Origin: Pseudomonadota bacterium
Lineage (GTDB): Bacteria; Pseudomonadota; Gammaproteobacteria; Xanthomonadales; Xanthomonadaceae
DNA: 18,164 bases
Assembly (NCBI GenBank): GCA_023388955.1
Contig: JAEWFH010000138.1
Span: forward strand, 1 to 18,164
Direction: 5' to 3'
Of this stretch, positions 1 to 8,581 are shown piece by piece. A program made the position numbers and the translations under genes. The number at the start of each line of letters is the position of its first letter. The first letter of the stretch is position 1. The notes beneath the pieces are model-generated. The model saw only the letters and a list, made by a program, of their open reading frames with translations, did no database searches and was not told the origin of the DNA.

Positions 1-1203
<1,203 letters not shown>

Positions 1204-1208
1204 CGGAC

Positions 1209-1268
1209 GGCGGGGCGTCCCGCCGCGCCGTGGCACCACGCAGGAGCGGCTTCGGCCGCTCCTTGCGT
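1209..1268 (+). terminator. Tandem hairpins after acnA, one with a UUCG tetraloop
   Basis: Two inverted repeats follow the acnA stop. The first, 1209-1224, is GGCGGG-GCGT-CCCGCC. The second has a perfect 9-bp stem (1242-1250 with 1255-1263) around a TTCG tetraloop. It extends outward as ACGC/GCGT with one bulged T at 1264, and TTT follows at 1268-1270. The T tract is short, so termination efficiency is uncertain. The hairpin lies between convergent genes (acnA and the 1319-2374 hydrolase) and could serve both strands. The GGAGCGGCTTCGGCCGC core also resembles REP-type repeats common in Xanthomonadaceae and Pseudomonas. Confidence 0.6.
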
Positions 1269-1318
1269 TTCCGGCGCCCGCCCGGCTCGGCCGCACCCGC
1301 GGCCGGGACCTTGGCGGG

Positions 1319-2374
1319 TCAGTCCCGGAAGTGCTCCGCGATCCGCAGCGCCAGCGGGTATGGCTCGGGGTGGTTGCGGTTGGTCAGCACCACCACGGTC
1401 AGTTCCTCGCCGGGCCAGCGCACCAGCACGTTGCGGAAGCCGATCGTCTCGCCGGAATGCCACAGGCGCTCGCCGGTGATCCGCCAGCCGAAGCCGTACT
1501 GCACCTCGGGGTCGTCGGTCGGCGTGGCCGCACTGAAGGCCAGCTCGCGCAACGCATCCGGAAGCAGGCGGTCGTCGTACAGCGACGCGTCCCAGCGGGC
1601 CAGGTCGTCGATCGAGGAGTACACCCCGCCATCGCCGAGGACCGCGCTGGTCGAGCTCTGGTCGGTGCGCACCCAGGCGCCGTCCACCCGGCTATGGCCG
1701 TAGGCACGGTTTGGAACGGCCGGCCCTTCCCGGGTGTAGGCCAGCGTGGCGTCCATGCCCAGCGGGCGGAAGATCCGCTCGGCGAGGAAGGCCGGGTAGT
1801 CCATCCCGGAGGCGCGTTCCACGATCAGCGCCAGGAGGGCATAACCGCTGTTGCTGTAGCGATAGTCGCTGCCGGCCGGGAAGTAGGCGTGGTCCACGCC
1901 GGCGAGGATGGCGAGCACGTCGGCATCGCGCAGTTGCCGCGGCGGGTCCGGGTCCATCACCTCCTCGTAGTCCACCAGGCCCGAGGTGTGGGTGAGCAGG
2001 TGGCGCACGGTCACCTGCCCGGCCACCGCCGGCAGTTCCGGCAGCCAGCGCCGCACCGGGGCGTCCAGGGTGACCGTGCCGTCCTGGACCAGCAACAGGA
2101 CCGCCGCCGAGGTGAACTGCTTGCTGACCGAAGCCAGGCGGTAGTTGGTGGCCGGGGTGGCCGGGATCCCGGCCTCGAGGTCGGCCATGCCATAGCTGCG
2201 GCGGACCACCGGCTCCCCGTGCTTCAGTACCAGCACCGAAGCGCCCGGGACGTTGCCCGCATAGTCCGCCATCAGGGCATCGACCGCGGCCACGCCGGCC
2301 TCCGCTGCCCGTGGAGCCGGTGTCGAGGCACAACCGGCAAGCAGGATCGAAAGCATCATCGTCGCAGTCCGCAT
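1319..2374 (-). CDS. Serine hydrolase of the class C beta-lactamase / S12 family, lipoprotein
   Basis: A 351-residue penicillin-binding-like serine hydrolase; the substrate cannot be told from sequence. The S12 catalytic set is complete: SVSK (Ser82, Lys85), the Tyr motif YSN (173-175) and the third motif HSG (306-308). HLLTHTSGL, at about 125-133, is typical of the EstB/AmpC-like group. The N terminus carries a lipobox, LLAGC with Cys15, and the +2 residue is Ala, which under the Lol rule predicts outer-membrane anchoring. I chose the ATG at 2374 because it has a GGGAGG ribosome site and starts the lipoprotein signal. The frame stays open further upstream, but that stretch only shadows the preceding gene. 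Its ATG overlaps the TGA of the upstream hydrolase by one base (TGATG), so the two are probably translationally coupled. It is the last gene of the three-gene unit. No C-terminal extra domain is seen. Confidence 0.9.
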   Translation of the reverse strand: MRTATMMLSILLAGCASTPAPRAAEAGVAAVDALMADYAGNVPGASVLVLKHGEPVVRRSYGMADLEAGIPATPATNYRLASVSKQFTSAAVLLLVQDGTVTLDAPVRRWLPELPAVAGQVTVRHLLTHTSGLVDYEEVMDPDPPRQLRDADVLAILAGVDHAYFPAGSDYRYSNSGYALLALIVERASGMDYPAFLAERIFRPLGMDATLAYTREGPAVPNRAYGHSRVDGAWVRTDQSSTSAVLGDGGVYSSIDDLARWDASLYDDRLLPDALRELAFSAATPTDDPEVQYGFGWRITGERLWHSGETIGFRNVLVRWPGEELTVVVLTNRNHPEPYPLALRIAEHFRD

Positions 2375-4002
2375 CACGGGCCTCCCACCGGACACGCGCC
2401 GGTGCGTGTGAATTCCAGGTCTTCGTAGTCGTAACTGAAGTCGGCATCCGGGTCGACCTTCGCCATCCGCAGCACCGGGCCGCCCTCGCCCTGCTCCAGC
2501 CGCAGCCAGGCCTCGGCGTCGACGCTGTCGGCATGCCAGTCCACCAGCCGCCCCAGCGCCGTGTCCATCACCATGCCGGACAGCCGCGGCGAGCGCGCCG
2601 AGCGGAACTCCACGCCCTCCTCCTGCGGGCAGACGGTGACTTCGCCGAACCACGGGTCGCTCCAGGTTCCCAGCCAGTCGGCCATGGCTTGGGGCGGGGC
2701 CGGTTCGCGGACCGAGACGTCCGGTGCGCGCCCGCTGGCGGTGCGTGCCGCCGCAGAGGCCGCCAGGGCGTCGGCGTAGTACATCGCATCACGTCCTGCC
2801 CCTTCGCCCAGCAGATACTCGGCCAGCACCTGGTCGAGCACGGTGCGCGCGGCATCACCGCTGCCGTTGGTCATCACCACGAAGCCGGCGTCACGGTCCG
2901 GCAGCAGGTGCAGGACCGAGTACATGCCGCCCAGGGTCCCGGTGTGGGAGACGCTCCACCGGCCGTGGAGATCCGCCAGCCGCCAGCCATAGCCATAGGC
3001 ACGCAGGCGGGTGCGGCTCCAGTCGTGCTGGCGCGAGGGGACCGGCAGCGGCGTGTGCGCGGTCCACATCGCCTGGCGCTGGGTGGCGGACAGCCAGTCC
3101 GGCGCCGTGCCCGGGTCCAGCCAGGCCTTCGCCCAGCCGAGCATGTCCTCCAGGCCGCAGCGGATGCCGCCCGCGGCGGCGGAGGTGATCTCCGGCACCT
3201 GCGGCGGGTCCAGCGCATAGGCGACGTGCGTCCCGCCCTGGCGCATGTGCGGTTGGGCGATGTCACCGACCGCGTCGCGGTCGAAGGCACCCACCTGGCA
3301 GCGGTCCAGCCCGAGCGGCTCGAAGACCTCGCGGCGGACCAGTTCCTCGTAGCTGGCGCCGCCCGCGGCGGCGGCCACTTCGCCGGCAACCACGTACAGC
3401 AGGTTGTCGTAGGCGTAGCCGGAGCGGAAGCTGCGCTCGGGCCTGAGGTGGGCCAGTGCGTTGATGATGTCGGCGCGGGTGAAGTCGTTCGGCCCCGGCC
3501 ACAGCATCAGGTCCCCCGCGCCCTGCGGCAGGCCGCTGTTGTGGATCAGCAGGTCGCGCACCTGCATGTGCCGGGTCACCCACGGGTCGTGCATGCGGAA
3601 CTGCGGCAGGTGGCGGATGACCGGGTCGTCCCAGGCCAGCTTGCCGGCGTCGACCAGGCGGCCCAGCACGGCGGCGGTCATCGCCTTGCTGTTGGAGGCG
3701 ATCTTGAACAGGCTGCGCGAGGTGACCGGTTCGCCCGAACCGGCCACCAGCTCACCGGAGGTATGCAGCAGGGTGGCCTCGCCGCCTTCGATCACGCCGA
3801 CCGCGATCCCGGGCAGGCCGTATCGCTCGACGACCGCTTCGACCTGGTCGCGCAGCCAGGCGTGGTCCCGCTCGGGTGCCGCATCTGCTGCTGGTTCGGT
3901 TGCTTGCCCCCCGGCAAGGACGTGCCCACTGCCGGCAAGCATGGCCAGGGCCAGTGCCAGTGCCAGTGCAGGGGCACCCACCCTGGCCGGCCGCGCGCTC
4001 AT
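2374..4002 (-). CDS. Exported serine hydrolase, beta-lactamase/S12 domain plus C-terminal DUF3471-like domain
   Basis: A 542-residue periplasmic or secreted serine hydrolase. Residues 1-30 form a signal peptide whose hydrophobic core is a run of Leu-Ala dipeptides, with a likely cleavage near GHVLAGG. The S12 active-site motifs are intact: SNSK (Ser103, Lys106), YDN (198-200) and HTG (353-355). Residues from about 440 to 540 form a separate beta-rich C-terminal segment (WLGTWSDPWFGEVTV, later LRMAKVDPDADFSYDYEDL) resembling the DUF3471 domain often attached to this family. The start is the ATG at 4002, which overlaps the TGA of the upstream M19 dipeptidase by four bases (ATGA). Its own stop overlaps the next gene by one base, so all three genes form one operon. 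Related family members include D-aminopeptidases, DD-peptidases and esterases; sequence alone does not decide. It differs from its downstream neighbour in length, domain content and export type, so a recent tandem duplication is unlikely. Confidence 0.9.
   Translation of the reverse strand: MSARPARVGAPALALALALAMLAGSGHVLAGGQATEPAADAAPERDHAWLRDQVEAVVERYGLPGIAVGVIEGGEATLLHTSGELVAGSGEPVTSRSLFKIASNSKAMTAAVLGRLVDAGKLAWDDPVIRHLPQFRMHDPWVTRHMQVRDLLIHNSGLPQGAGDLMLWPGPNDFTRADIINALAHLRPERSFRSGYAYDNLLYVVAGEVAAAAGGASYEELVRREVFEPLGLDRCQVGAFDRDAVGDIAQPHMRQGGTHVAYALDPPQVPEITSAAAGGIRCGLEDMLGWAKAWLDPGTAPDWLSATQRQAMWTAHTPLPVPSRQHDWSRTRLRAYGYGWRLADLHGRWSVSHTGTLGGMYSVLHLLPDRDAGFVVMTNGSGDAARTVLDQVLAEYLLGEGAGRDAMYYADALAASAAARTASGRAPDVSVREPAPPQAMADWLGTWSDPWFGEVTVCPQEEGVEFRSARSPRLSGMVMDTALGRLVDWHADSVDAEAWLRLEQGEGGPVLRMAKVDPDADFSYDYEDLEFTRTGACPVGGP
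3943..3972. repeat. Degenerate hexanucleotide tandem repeat inside a signal peptide
   Basis: Four successive units GGCCAG, GGCCAG, TGCCAG, TGCCAG (3943-3966), then a decayed fifth unit. On the coding (minus) strand each unit gives CTG GCN, that is Leu-Ala, and builds the hydrophobic core of the signal peptide of the 542-residue hydrolase. Unit gain or loss would change the core by two residues without a frameshift. Confidence 0.7.
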
Positions 4003-5189
4003 TCCGCGGCCCTGGCGGCATGGCCCAGGATGTCATCCCAGACCCGCAGGAAGTTGCCGCTCCAGAGCTTCTCGATCTCCGCCTCGTCGAAGCCGCGCGC
4101 ACGCAAAGCCGCGGTGACGTTCGCCGTCTGCGAGGCATCCTCCCAGCCGGTGATGCCGCCACCGCCATCGAAGTCCGAGGCCAGTCCGACGTGGTCGATC
4201 CCGGCCACCCGCACCACGTGCTCGATGTGGTCCATGTAGTCGTCCATGTCGGCCGGCGGATGCTCGACCTCGATGCGCGCCAGGCCGGCCTGGAATGCCG
4301 GATGGTCCTCGTGCAGGCGCCAGTCGAATTCGTCGTCCCCGGCCAGCCGGGCGACCTCCTGCTTCAATGCTTCCTCGGCCGCCTCGCGGCCGGGGTTGGC
4401 ACGCAGGAAGTGGGTATAGGCCACCACCTGCACCACGCCGCCGCTGCCGGCGATCGCGCGCAGCAACGCATCATTGAGGTTGCGCGGGTGCTGCACCAGT
4501 TCGTGCGCGGCCGAATGACTGGCGATCACCGGGGCGCGCGACCACTCGACCACGTCGCGCACGCACTGGTCGGACGCATGCGAGACGTCGACCATCATCC
4601 CCAGCTGGTTCGAGCGCAGCACCACCGAACGCCCGAAGCCGGTGAGCCCGGCATCGGCCGGCGCCTCGCCGGTGGCCTCGTGCGGCGAGGAGCTGGTGCA
4701 CAGCGCGTTGTGCCCCACGTGGGTCAGGCCCAGGTAACGCACCCCGCGCTCCCAGGCGTGGTCGACTGCGTCCAGGCTGCGGCCCAGCGAGTAGCCGTTC
4801 TCGATGCCGATCATCGCCGACAGCACGCCGTCGGCGTGGTTCTGCCGCACGTCGGCGGGCGTGCCGGCGAAACGGATGCGGTCCGGGTACCGTGCCAGCA
4901 GGGCTTCGATGCCGGCATAGCGGCCCTCGGCGGTGGCGATCGCCGCCTCGTAGCCCTCCGGGGTCAGCGGTCCCTGCTCGACATAGAGGATGAAGAACGC
5001 GGCGTCGAGCCCGCCCTGCTCCATCTTGCCCAGGTCGACCTTGAGCCCGGTGTCGGTGCCGGCGTCGTAGCGGTCCTCCTGCATGTAGGTGCGCGGGACG
5101 TCGACGTGCGAGTCGAGCGTGAGCGGCTCGGCCGCCCAGCCTGCCATCGGCAGGGCGAGCGCAAGCGCTGCGGAAAGTGTCCTGGTCAT
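3999..5189 (-). CDS. Exported dipeptidase, peptidase family M19 (membrane/renal dipeptidase-like)
   Basis: A 396-residue zinc dipeptidase. The M19 family hydrolyses dipeptides, including those with a C-terminal D-residue. A Sec signal peptide covers about residues 1-20 (core LSAALALALPMAGWAA), placing the enzyme in the periplasm. The binuclear metal ligands are all visible: DSHVD (His28, Asp30), GIENG (Glu130 as bridging ligand), DVSHAS (His204) and ASHSAAH (His225). The family signature LASDFDG lies at 337-342, with Asp339 as the catalytic/ligand Asp. I chose the ATG at 5189 because GGGGAA lies about five bases upstream and the signal peptide begins there. Two longer in-frame starts (5219, 5252) would put charged residues ahead of the signal. 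It is the first gene of the operon: its stop overlaps the next gene by four bases. It is divergent from the NlpC/P60 gene across 123 bases, which fits joint regulation and a shared role in cell-wall peptide processing. Confidence 0.93.
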   Translation of the reverse strand: MTRTLSAALALALPMAGWAAEPLTLDSHVDVPRTYMQEDRYDAGTDTGLKVDLGKMEQGGLDAAFFILYVEQGPLTPEGYEAAIATAEGRYAGIEALLARYPDRIRFAGTPADVRQNHADGVLSAMIGIENGYSLGRSLDAVDHAWERGVRYLGLTHVGHNALCTSSSPHEATGEAPADAGLTGFGRSVVLRSNQLGMMVDVSHASDQCVRDVVEWSRAPVIASHSAAHELVQHPRNLNDALLRAIAGSGGVVQVVAYTHFLRANPGREAAEEALKQEVARLAGDDEFDWRLHEDHPAFQAGLARIEVEHPPADMDDYMDHIEHVVRVAGIDHVGLASDFDGGGGITGWEDASQTANVTAALRARGFDEAEIEKLWSGNFLRVWDDILGHAARAAE

Positions 5190-5312
5190 CGTGTTCCCCG
5201 GTTCATGGCCCCGGGTCATTGAAGCAGAACCGCGGGGCCAGCGGCAGGACACTGCCGTCCGCCAGGGCTACAGGCCAGAATGGGCACGGACCGATCCGAC
5301 GGAGAAGACACC
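5190..5312. promoter_or_regulatory. Divergent intergenic region with a short palindrome
   Basis: This 123-base region separates the M19 operon (minus) from the NlpC/P60 gene (plus), so it must hold both promoters unless they lie inside the genes. Near its middle is CGGCAG-GACA-CTGCCG (5242-5257), six-base arms around four bases, a possible operator. CAGAAT at 5275-5280 is a weak -10 candidate for the plus-strand gene. No convincing -35 box is seen for either direction. Confidence 0.3.
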
Positions 5313-6731
5313 ATGCGCTCGACCCTGCTTGCCCTGGCCCTTGGAAGTGTGCTGCTGCTGGGGCCGCCTGGCGTGGCGGCCGATGCGCCTGCGCCGGCGA
5401 CCGTGGTGTTGCCCGGACTTGGTGTCACGCAAGCGCAGCTGGATCCGGGCTACTGGACGGCACGACTGCCGGACGCTGCCGGCGTGCTCGCTGGCAGCGC
5501 CGCGATCCAGGCCCAGAACGCACGGCTGTACGAGCTCGACTCCTCCATGCACCGTCTTGATGCCTTGCCGGACGTGCTGGAAGGCCGCCAGGTGCGCGAG
5601 CGGATCGAAAAGCTCGCGTCCTTCCCGCCCGCCGTGGAACGCTGGGACCTGGAAGGCCAGCCGGTGCCGCCGGAGGTCTTCGATGCGCTGCGGGAGGAGC
5701 TGGCGCTGGACGTGATCCCCGGGAGCGTGCCGGTCCGCTTCGGTCTGGTGGTCGAACGCGCCGACCTGCGCTCGCTGCCCACCGCGCAGCGGATGTTCAG
5801 CCGTCCGGGGGATACCGACATCGACCGGCTGCAGGAGAGCGCGCTGTTCCCGGGTACGCCGGTCGCGGTCGTGCATGCCAGCGCGACCGGCGACTGGCTG
5901 TTCGTCATCAGCCCGCGCTATGCCGCCTGGATCGACGCATCGGCGGTGGCCACCGGCCCGCGCGCGGACGTGCTCGGCTACCTCGACGCCCGCCCCTCCC
6001 GTGTCATTACCGGGGGCGTGGAGCACACCGTGTTCACGCGCGAGGAGCCGAGGGTTTCGGAGCTGCAGCTGGACATGGGCATCCGCCTGCCGCTGGCCAC
6101 CGGCCTGCCGCCGGGGCCGGTGAACGGGCAGGCGCCCTATACCGCGCACGTGCTGCGCCTGCCCGTCCGCGAGCACGATGGCAGCCTGTCCTTCGCCCCA
6201 GCCCTGTTGCCGCGGCGGGCCGACAGCCGCGCCGGCTACCTGCCGCTGACCGCCGCCAACCTCATCGCCCAGTCGTTCAAGTTCCTCGGCGAGCGCTATG
6301 GCTGGGGCCACGCCTACGGCACCCGCGACTGCAGCGGTTTCGTGTCGGAGGTGTACCGCAGCATGGGGGTGCAGCTGCCGCGCAACACCAGCGCGCAGGC
6401 GGTGAGTCCGGCGCTGTCGCACTGGCGTTTCGACGAAGGCGACGGTCGCGCCGAGCGGATGCAGGCGCTGGCGCACCTGCAGGTCGGCGACCTGGTCTAC
6501 ATCCCCGGCCACGTGATGATGGTGATCGGCGAGGTCGACGGCGAGCCCTGGGTGATCCACGACATCCATGGCGGTGGCTACGTCGACGCTGCCGGCGAGC
6601 ACCGGCCGTTGCTGCTCAACGGCGTTTCGGTCACCCCGCTGGTGGACCTGAAGTCGGACCGCGAGACCGGCTACGTCGACCGCATGACCAGCATCGTGCG
6701 GCCTGCCGGCGCGCTCGGGGAGCGGCCGTGA
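5313..6731 (+). CDS. Exported NlpC/P60 (C40) cysteine peptidase with SH3-type domains
   Basis: A 472-residue cell-wall peptidase, probably a gamma-D-glutamyl-diamino acid endopeptidase of the YkfC/DvLysin type. The order is: signal peptide (1-23, ending GVAADA); an N-terminal helical cap with the family-typical YWTARLPDAAGVLAG at 48-61 (N_NLPC_P60-like); two SH3-like segments (about 135-215 and 220-300) with DWLFVISPRYAAWID; then the catalytic domain from about 315. Catalytic Cys340 lies in RDCSGFV. Catalytic His400 is in PGHVMMVIG, and VIHDIHG at 414-420 supplies the third polar residue. I chose the ATG at 5313 because GGAGAAG lies just upstream and the signal peptide begins there; an ATG at 5280 would add eleven charged residues. 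In the multi-SH3 relatives the N-terminal domains narrow the active site to free stem peptides with an N-terminal L-Ala, which suits muropeptide turnover rather than sacculus lysis. That substrate is inferred from the family. Confidence 0.9.
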   Translation: MRSTLLALALGSVLLLGPPGVAADAPAPATVVLPGLGVTQAQLDPGYWTARLPDAAGVLAGSAAIQAQNARLYELDSSMHRLDALPDVLEGRQVRERIEKLASFPPAVERWDLEGQPVPPEVFDALREELALDVIPGSVPVRFGLVVERADLRSLPTAQRMFSRPGDTDIDRLQESALFPGTPVAVVHASATGDWLFVISPRYAAWIDASAVATGPRADVLGYLDARPSRVITGGVEHTVFTREEPRVSELQLDMGIRLPLATGLPPGPVNGQAPYTAHVLRLPVREHDGSLSFAPALLPRRADSRAGYLPLTAANLIAQSFKFLGERYGWGHAYGTRDCSGFVSEVYRSMGVQLPRNTSAQAVSPALSHWRFDEGDGRAERMQALAHLQVGDLVYIPGHVMMVIGEVDGEPWVIHDIHGGGYVDAAGEHRPLLLNGVSVTPLVDLKSDRETGYVDRMTSIVRPAGALGERP

Positions 6732-6738
6732 GCCCGTC

Positions 6739-6767
6739 TTGCCAGCTTTTGGGGCCTGTGCTCCAAT
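6739..6767 (+). promoter_or_regulatory. Candidate sigma-70-type promoter for fadD
   Basis: TTGCCA at 6739-6744 (five of six to TTGACA) and TCCAAT at 6762-6767 (four of six to TATAAT) are separated by 17 bases. They lie just after the NlpC/P60 stop and about 75 bases before the fadD start. No terminator is seen between the two genes, so read-through from the peptidase gene is also possible. I recognise no FadR-type operator. Confidence 0.35.
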
Positions 6768-6840
6768 CGAGCGAATCACCATGTGGTTGCGTACGGTCCC
6801 GCGCCGGCACCGCAGAGCCATGATCCAGAAGGGGAAGAAC

Positions 6841-8520
6841 ATGAGCATTGAGCGACCCTGGCTTGCCCAGTATCCAGCCGGCGTTCCGGAGCAGATCGAC
6901 GTCGACGAGTTTTCTTCGGTGGTCGCGGTACTGGAGTCCGCCATCGAGCAGTACCGCGACCGCCCGGCGTTCTCCAGCTTCGGCAAGGTGCTGACCTACG
7001 GCGAAATCGACGAGCTCAGCCGCCAGTTCGCCGCCTACCTGCTGTGCGAGCTCAAGCTCAAGCGCGGCGACCGCGTCGCGATCATGATGCCCAACTGCCT
7101 GCAGAACCCGGTCGCGATCTTCGGCACCCTGCGCGCCGGGCTGACGGTGGTGAACACCAACCCGATGTACACTGCGCGCGAACTGCGCCACCAGCTGGCC
7201 GACTCCGGCGCGAAGGTGCTGGTGGTGGTCGACAACTTCGGCTCGACCGCGGAAAAGGTGGTCGGCGATACCCAGGTCGAGAAAGTCATCACCACCGGGC
7301 TTGGCGACATGCTGTCCCCGGTCAAGGGCGCGATCATCAACTTCGTGCTGCGGCACGTGAAGAAGATGGTGCCGGACTACCGCATCGGCGGCTCGATCCG
7401 TTTCCGCGACGCGCTCAGGGCCGGGGCTGCCCACGCGCTGCCCGAGGTGCGCATCGGGCACCAGGACATCGCCTTCCTGCAGTACACCGGCGGCACCACC
7501 GGCGTGGCCAAGGGCGCGATGCTCAGCCATCGCAACATGGTTGCCAACATGCAGCAGGCCTCGGCCTGGGTGGGCGCCAACCTGGAGCCGGGCAAGGAGG
7601 TGATCATCACCGCCCTGCCGCTGTACCACATCTTCGCCCTGACCGCGAACTGCCTGGTGTTCATGAAGTTCGGCGGGCTCAACCACTTGATCACCAACCC
7701 GCGCGACATGCCGGGCTTCGTCAAGGAGCTCAAGGGCGTGCGCTTCACCGCCATCACCGGCGTGAACACCCTGTTCAATGGCCTGCTCAACACGCCTGGC
7801 TTCGATGAACTGGACTTCTCCAGCCTGCGGCTGACCCTCGGCGGCGGCATGGCGGTGCAGCGTTCGGTGGCCGAACGCTGGAAGGAGCGCACCGGCTGCA
7901 CCCTGGTCGAGGCCTATGGCCTGACCGAGACCTCGCCGGCGGCCTGCATCAACCCGATCGACCTGGCCGAGTACAACGGCTCGATCGGCCTGCCCATCCC
8001 GTCCACCGACGCGGCGATCCGCGACGACGAAGGCAACTTCGTGCCCTTGGGCGAGGTGGGCGAGCTGTGCATCCGAGGCCCGCAGGTGATGGAAGGCTAC
8101 TGGCAGCGCCCGCGGGAAACCGCCGAGGTGCTCGACGCCAACGGCTGGCTGCGCACCGGCGACATGGCGAAGATGGACGAGAAGGGCTTCGTCTACATCG
8201 TCGACCGCAAGAAGGACATGATCCTGGTGTCGGGCTTCAACGTATACCCCAACGAGGTCGAGGACGTGATCGCCTCGATGCCGGGCGTGCTCGAGGTCGC
8301 CGCCATCGGTGCACCGGACGAGACGTCCGGCGAGGTGGTGAAGCTGGTCGTGGTGAAGAAGGATCCGTCACTGACCGCCGAGCAGATCAAGGCCTATGCC
8401 CGGGAGAACCTGACCGGCTACAAGCGCCCGAAGATCATCGAGTTCCGCGACGAGCTGCCCAAGACCAACGTCGGCAAGATCCTGCGCCGCGAGCTGCGCG
8501 ACGAGCCGGCAAACGCGTAG
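6841..8520 (+). CDS. fadD: Long-chain fatty acid-CoA ligase (FadD; RpfB in Xanthomonas)
   Basis: A 559-residue acyl-CoA synthetase, against about 560 for E. coli FadD, which it resembles over the whole length. It activates long-chain fatty acids to acyl-CoA through an acyl-AMP intermediate, for beta-oxidation and lipid synthesis, at the inner membrane. The AMP-binding motif YTGGTTGVAKG is at 215-225, YGLTETSP at 359-366 and the FACS signature region (GWLRTGD to SGFNVYPNE) at 435-472. The catalytic lysine is Lys546 in KTNVGK. I chose the ATG at 6841 for its AAGGGGAAG ribosome site and its alignment with E. coli FadD (RPWLAQYPAGVP against KVWLNRYPADVP). In Xanthomonas the orthologue is rpfB, next to rpfF, and takes part in turnover of the DSF fatty-acid signal. 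Here rpfF does not follow, so a purely metabolic role is the safer call. A strong terminator follows. Confidence 0.95.
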   Translation: MSIERPWLAQYPAGVPEQIDVDEFSSVVAVLESAIEQYRDRPAFSSFGKVLTYGEIDELSRQFAAYLLCELKLKRGDRVAIMMPNCLQNPVAIFGTLRAGLTVVNTNPMYTARELRHQLADSGAKVLVVVDNFGSTAEKVVGDTQVEKVITTGLGDMLSPVKGAIINFVLRHVKKMVPDYRIGGSIRFRDALRAGAAHALPEVRIGHQDIAFLQYTGGTTGVAKGAMLSHRNMVANMQQASAWVGANLEPGKEVIITALPLYHIFALTANCLVFMKFGGLNHLITNPRDMPGFVKELKGVRFTAITGVNTLFNGLLNTPGFDELDFSSLRLTLGGGMAVQRSVAERWKERTGCTLVEAYGLTETSPAACINPIDLAEYNGSIGLPIPSTDAAIRDDEGNFVPLGEVGELCIRGPQVMEGYWQRPRETAEVLDANGWLRTGDMAKMDEKGFVYIVDRKKDMILVSGFNVYPNEVEDVIASMPGVLEVAAIGAPDETSGEVVKLVVVKKDPSLTAEQIKAYARENLTGYKRPKIIEFRDELPKTNVGKILRRELRDEPANA

Positions 8521-8543
8521 CAGGCACGTTCCGTACGACGCCA

Positions 8544-8581
8544 ACGGCCGACCGGTGCATTCCGGTCGGCCGTCGTGTTTT
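8544..8581 (+). terminator. Rho-independent terminator of fadD
   Basis: A perfect 12-bp stem (8544-8555 with 8562-8573) encloses the six-base loop TGCATT and is followed by CGTGTTTT. It starts 24 bases after the fadD stop. Its last T is already the first base of the convergent PPC gene's stop codon (TCA at 8581-8583 on the plus strand). On the minus strand no T tract follows the stem, so it is clearly best for the plus strand. Confidence 0.88.

Noticed and set aside
1289..1304. GGCCGC-ACCC-GCGGCC hairpin as the terminator of the 1319-2374 gene
   Set aside because: No T tract follows on the minus strand, and such short GC stems are common here. The nearby UUCG hairpin is a better candidate.
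2375..2653. N-terminal extension of the 1319-2374 hydrolase in the same frame
   Set aside because: The added residues are shadow translation of the preceding gene. The ATG at 2374 has a good ribosome site and starts a lipoprotein signal.
2311..4239. Long plus-strand open frame antisense to the S12 hydrolase genes
   Set aside because: Low-information His/Gln/Arg-rich translation; the minus-strand genes have complete catalytic motifs and overlapping start-stop junctions.
5268..6986. Long minus-strand open frame antisense to the NlpC/P60 gene
   Set aside because: No domain or signal is recognisable, and it crosses the fadD start region. The plus-strand frame has catalytic Cys and His and a good ribosome site.
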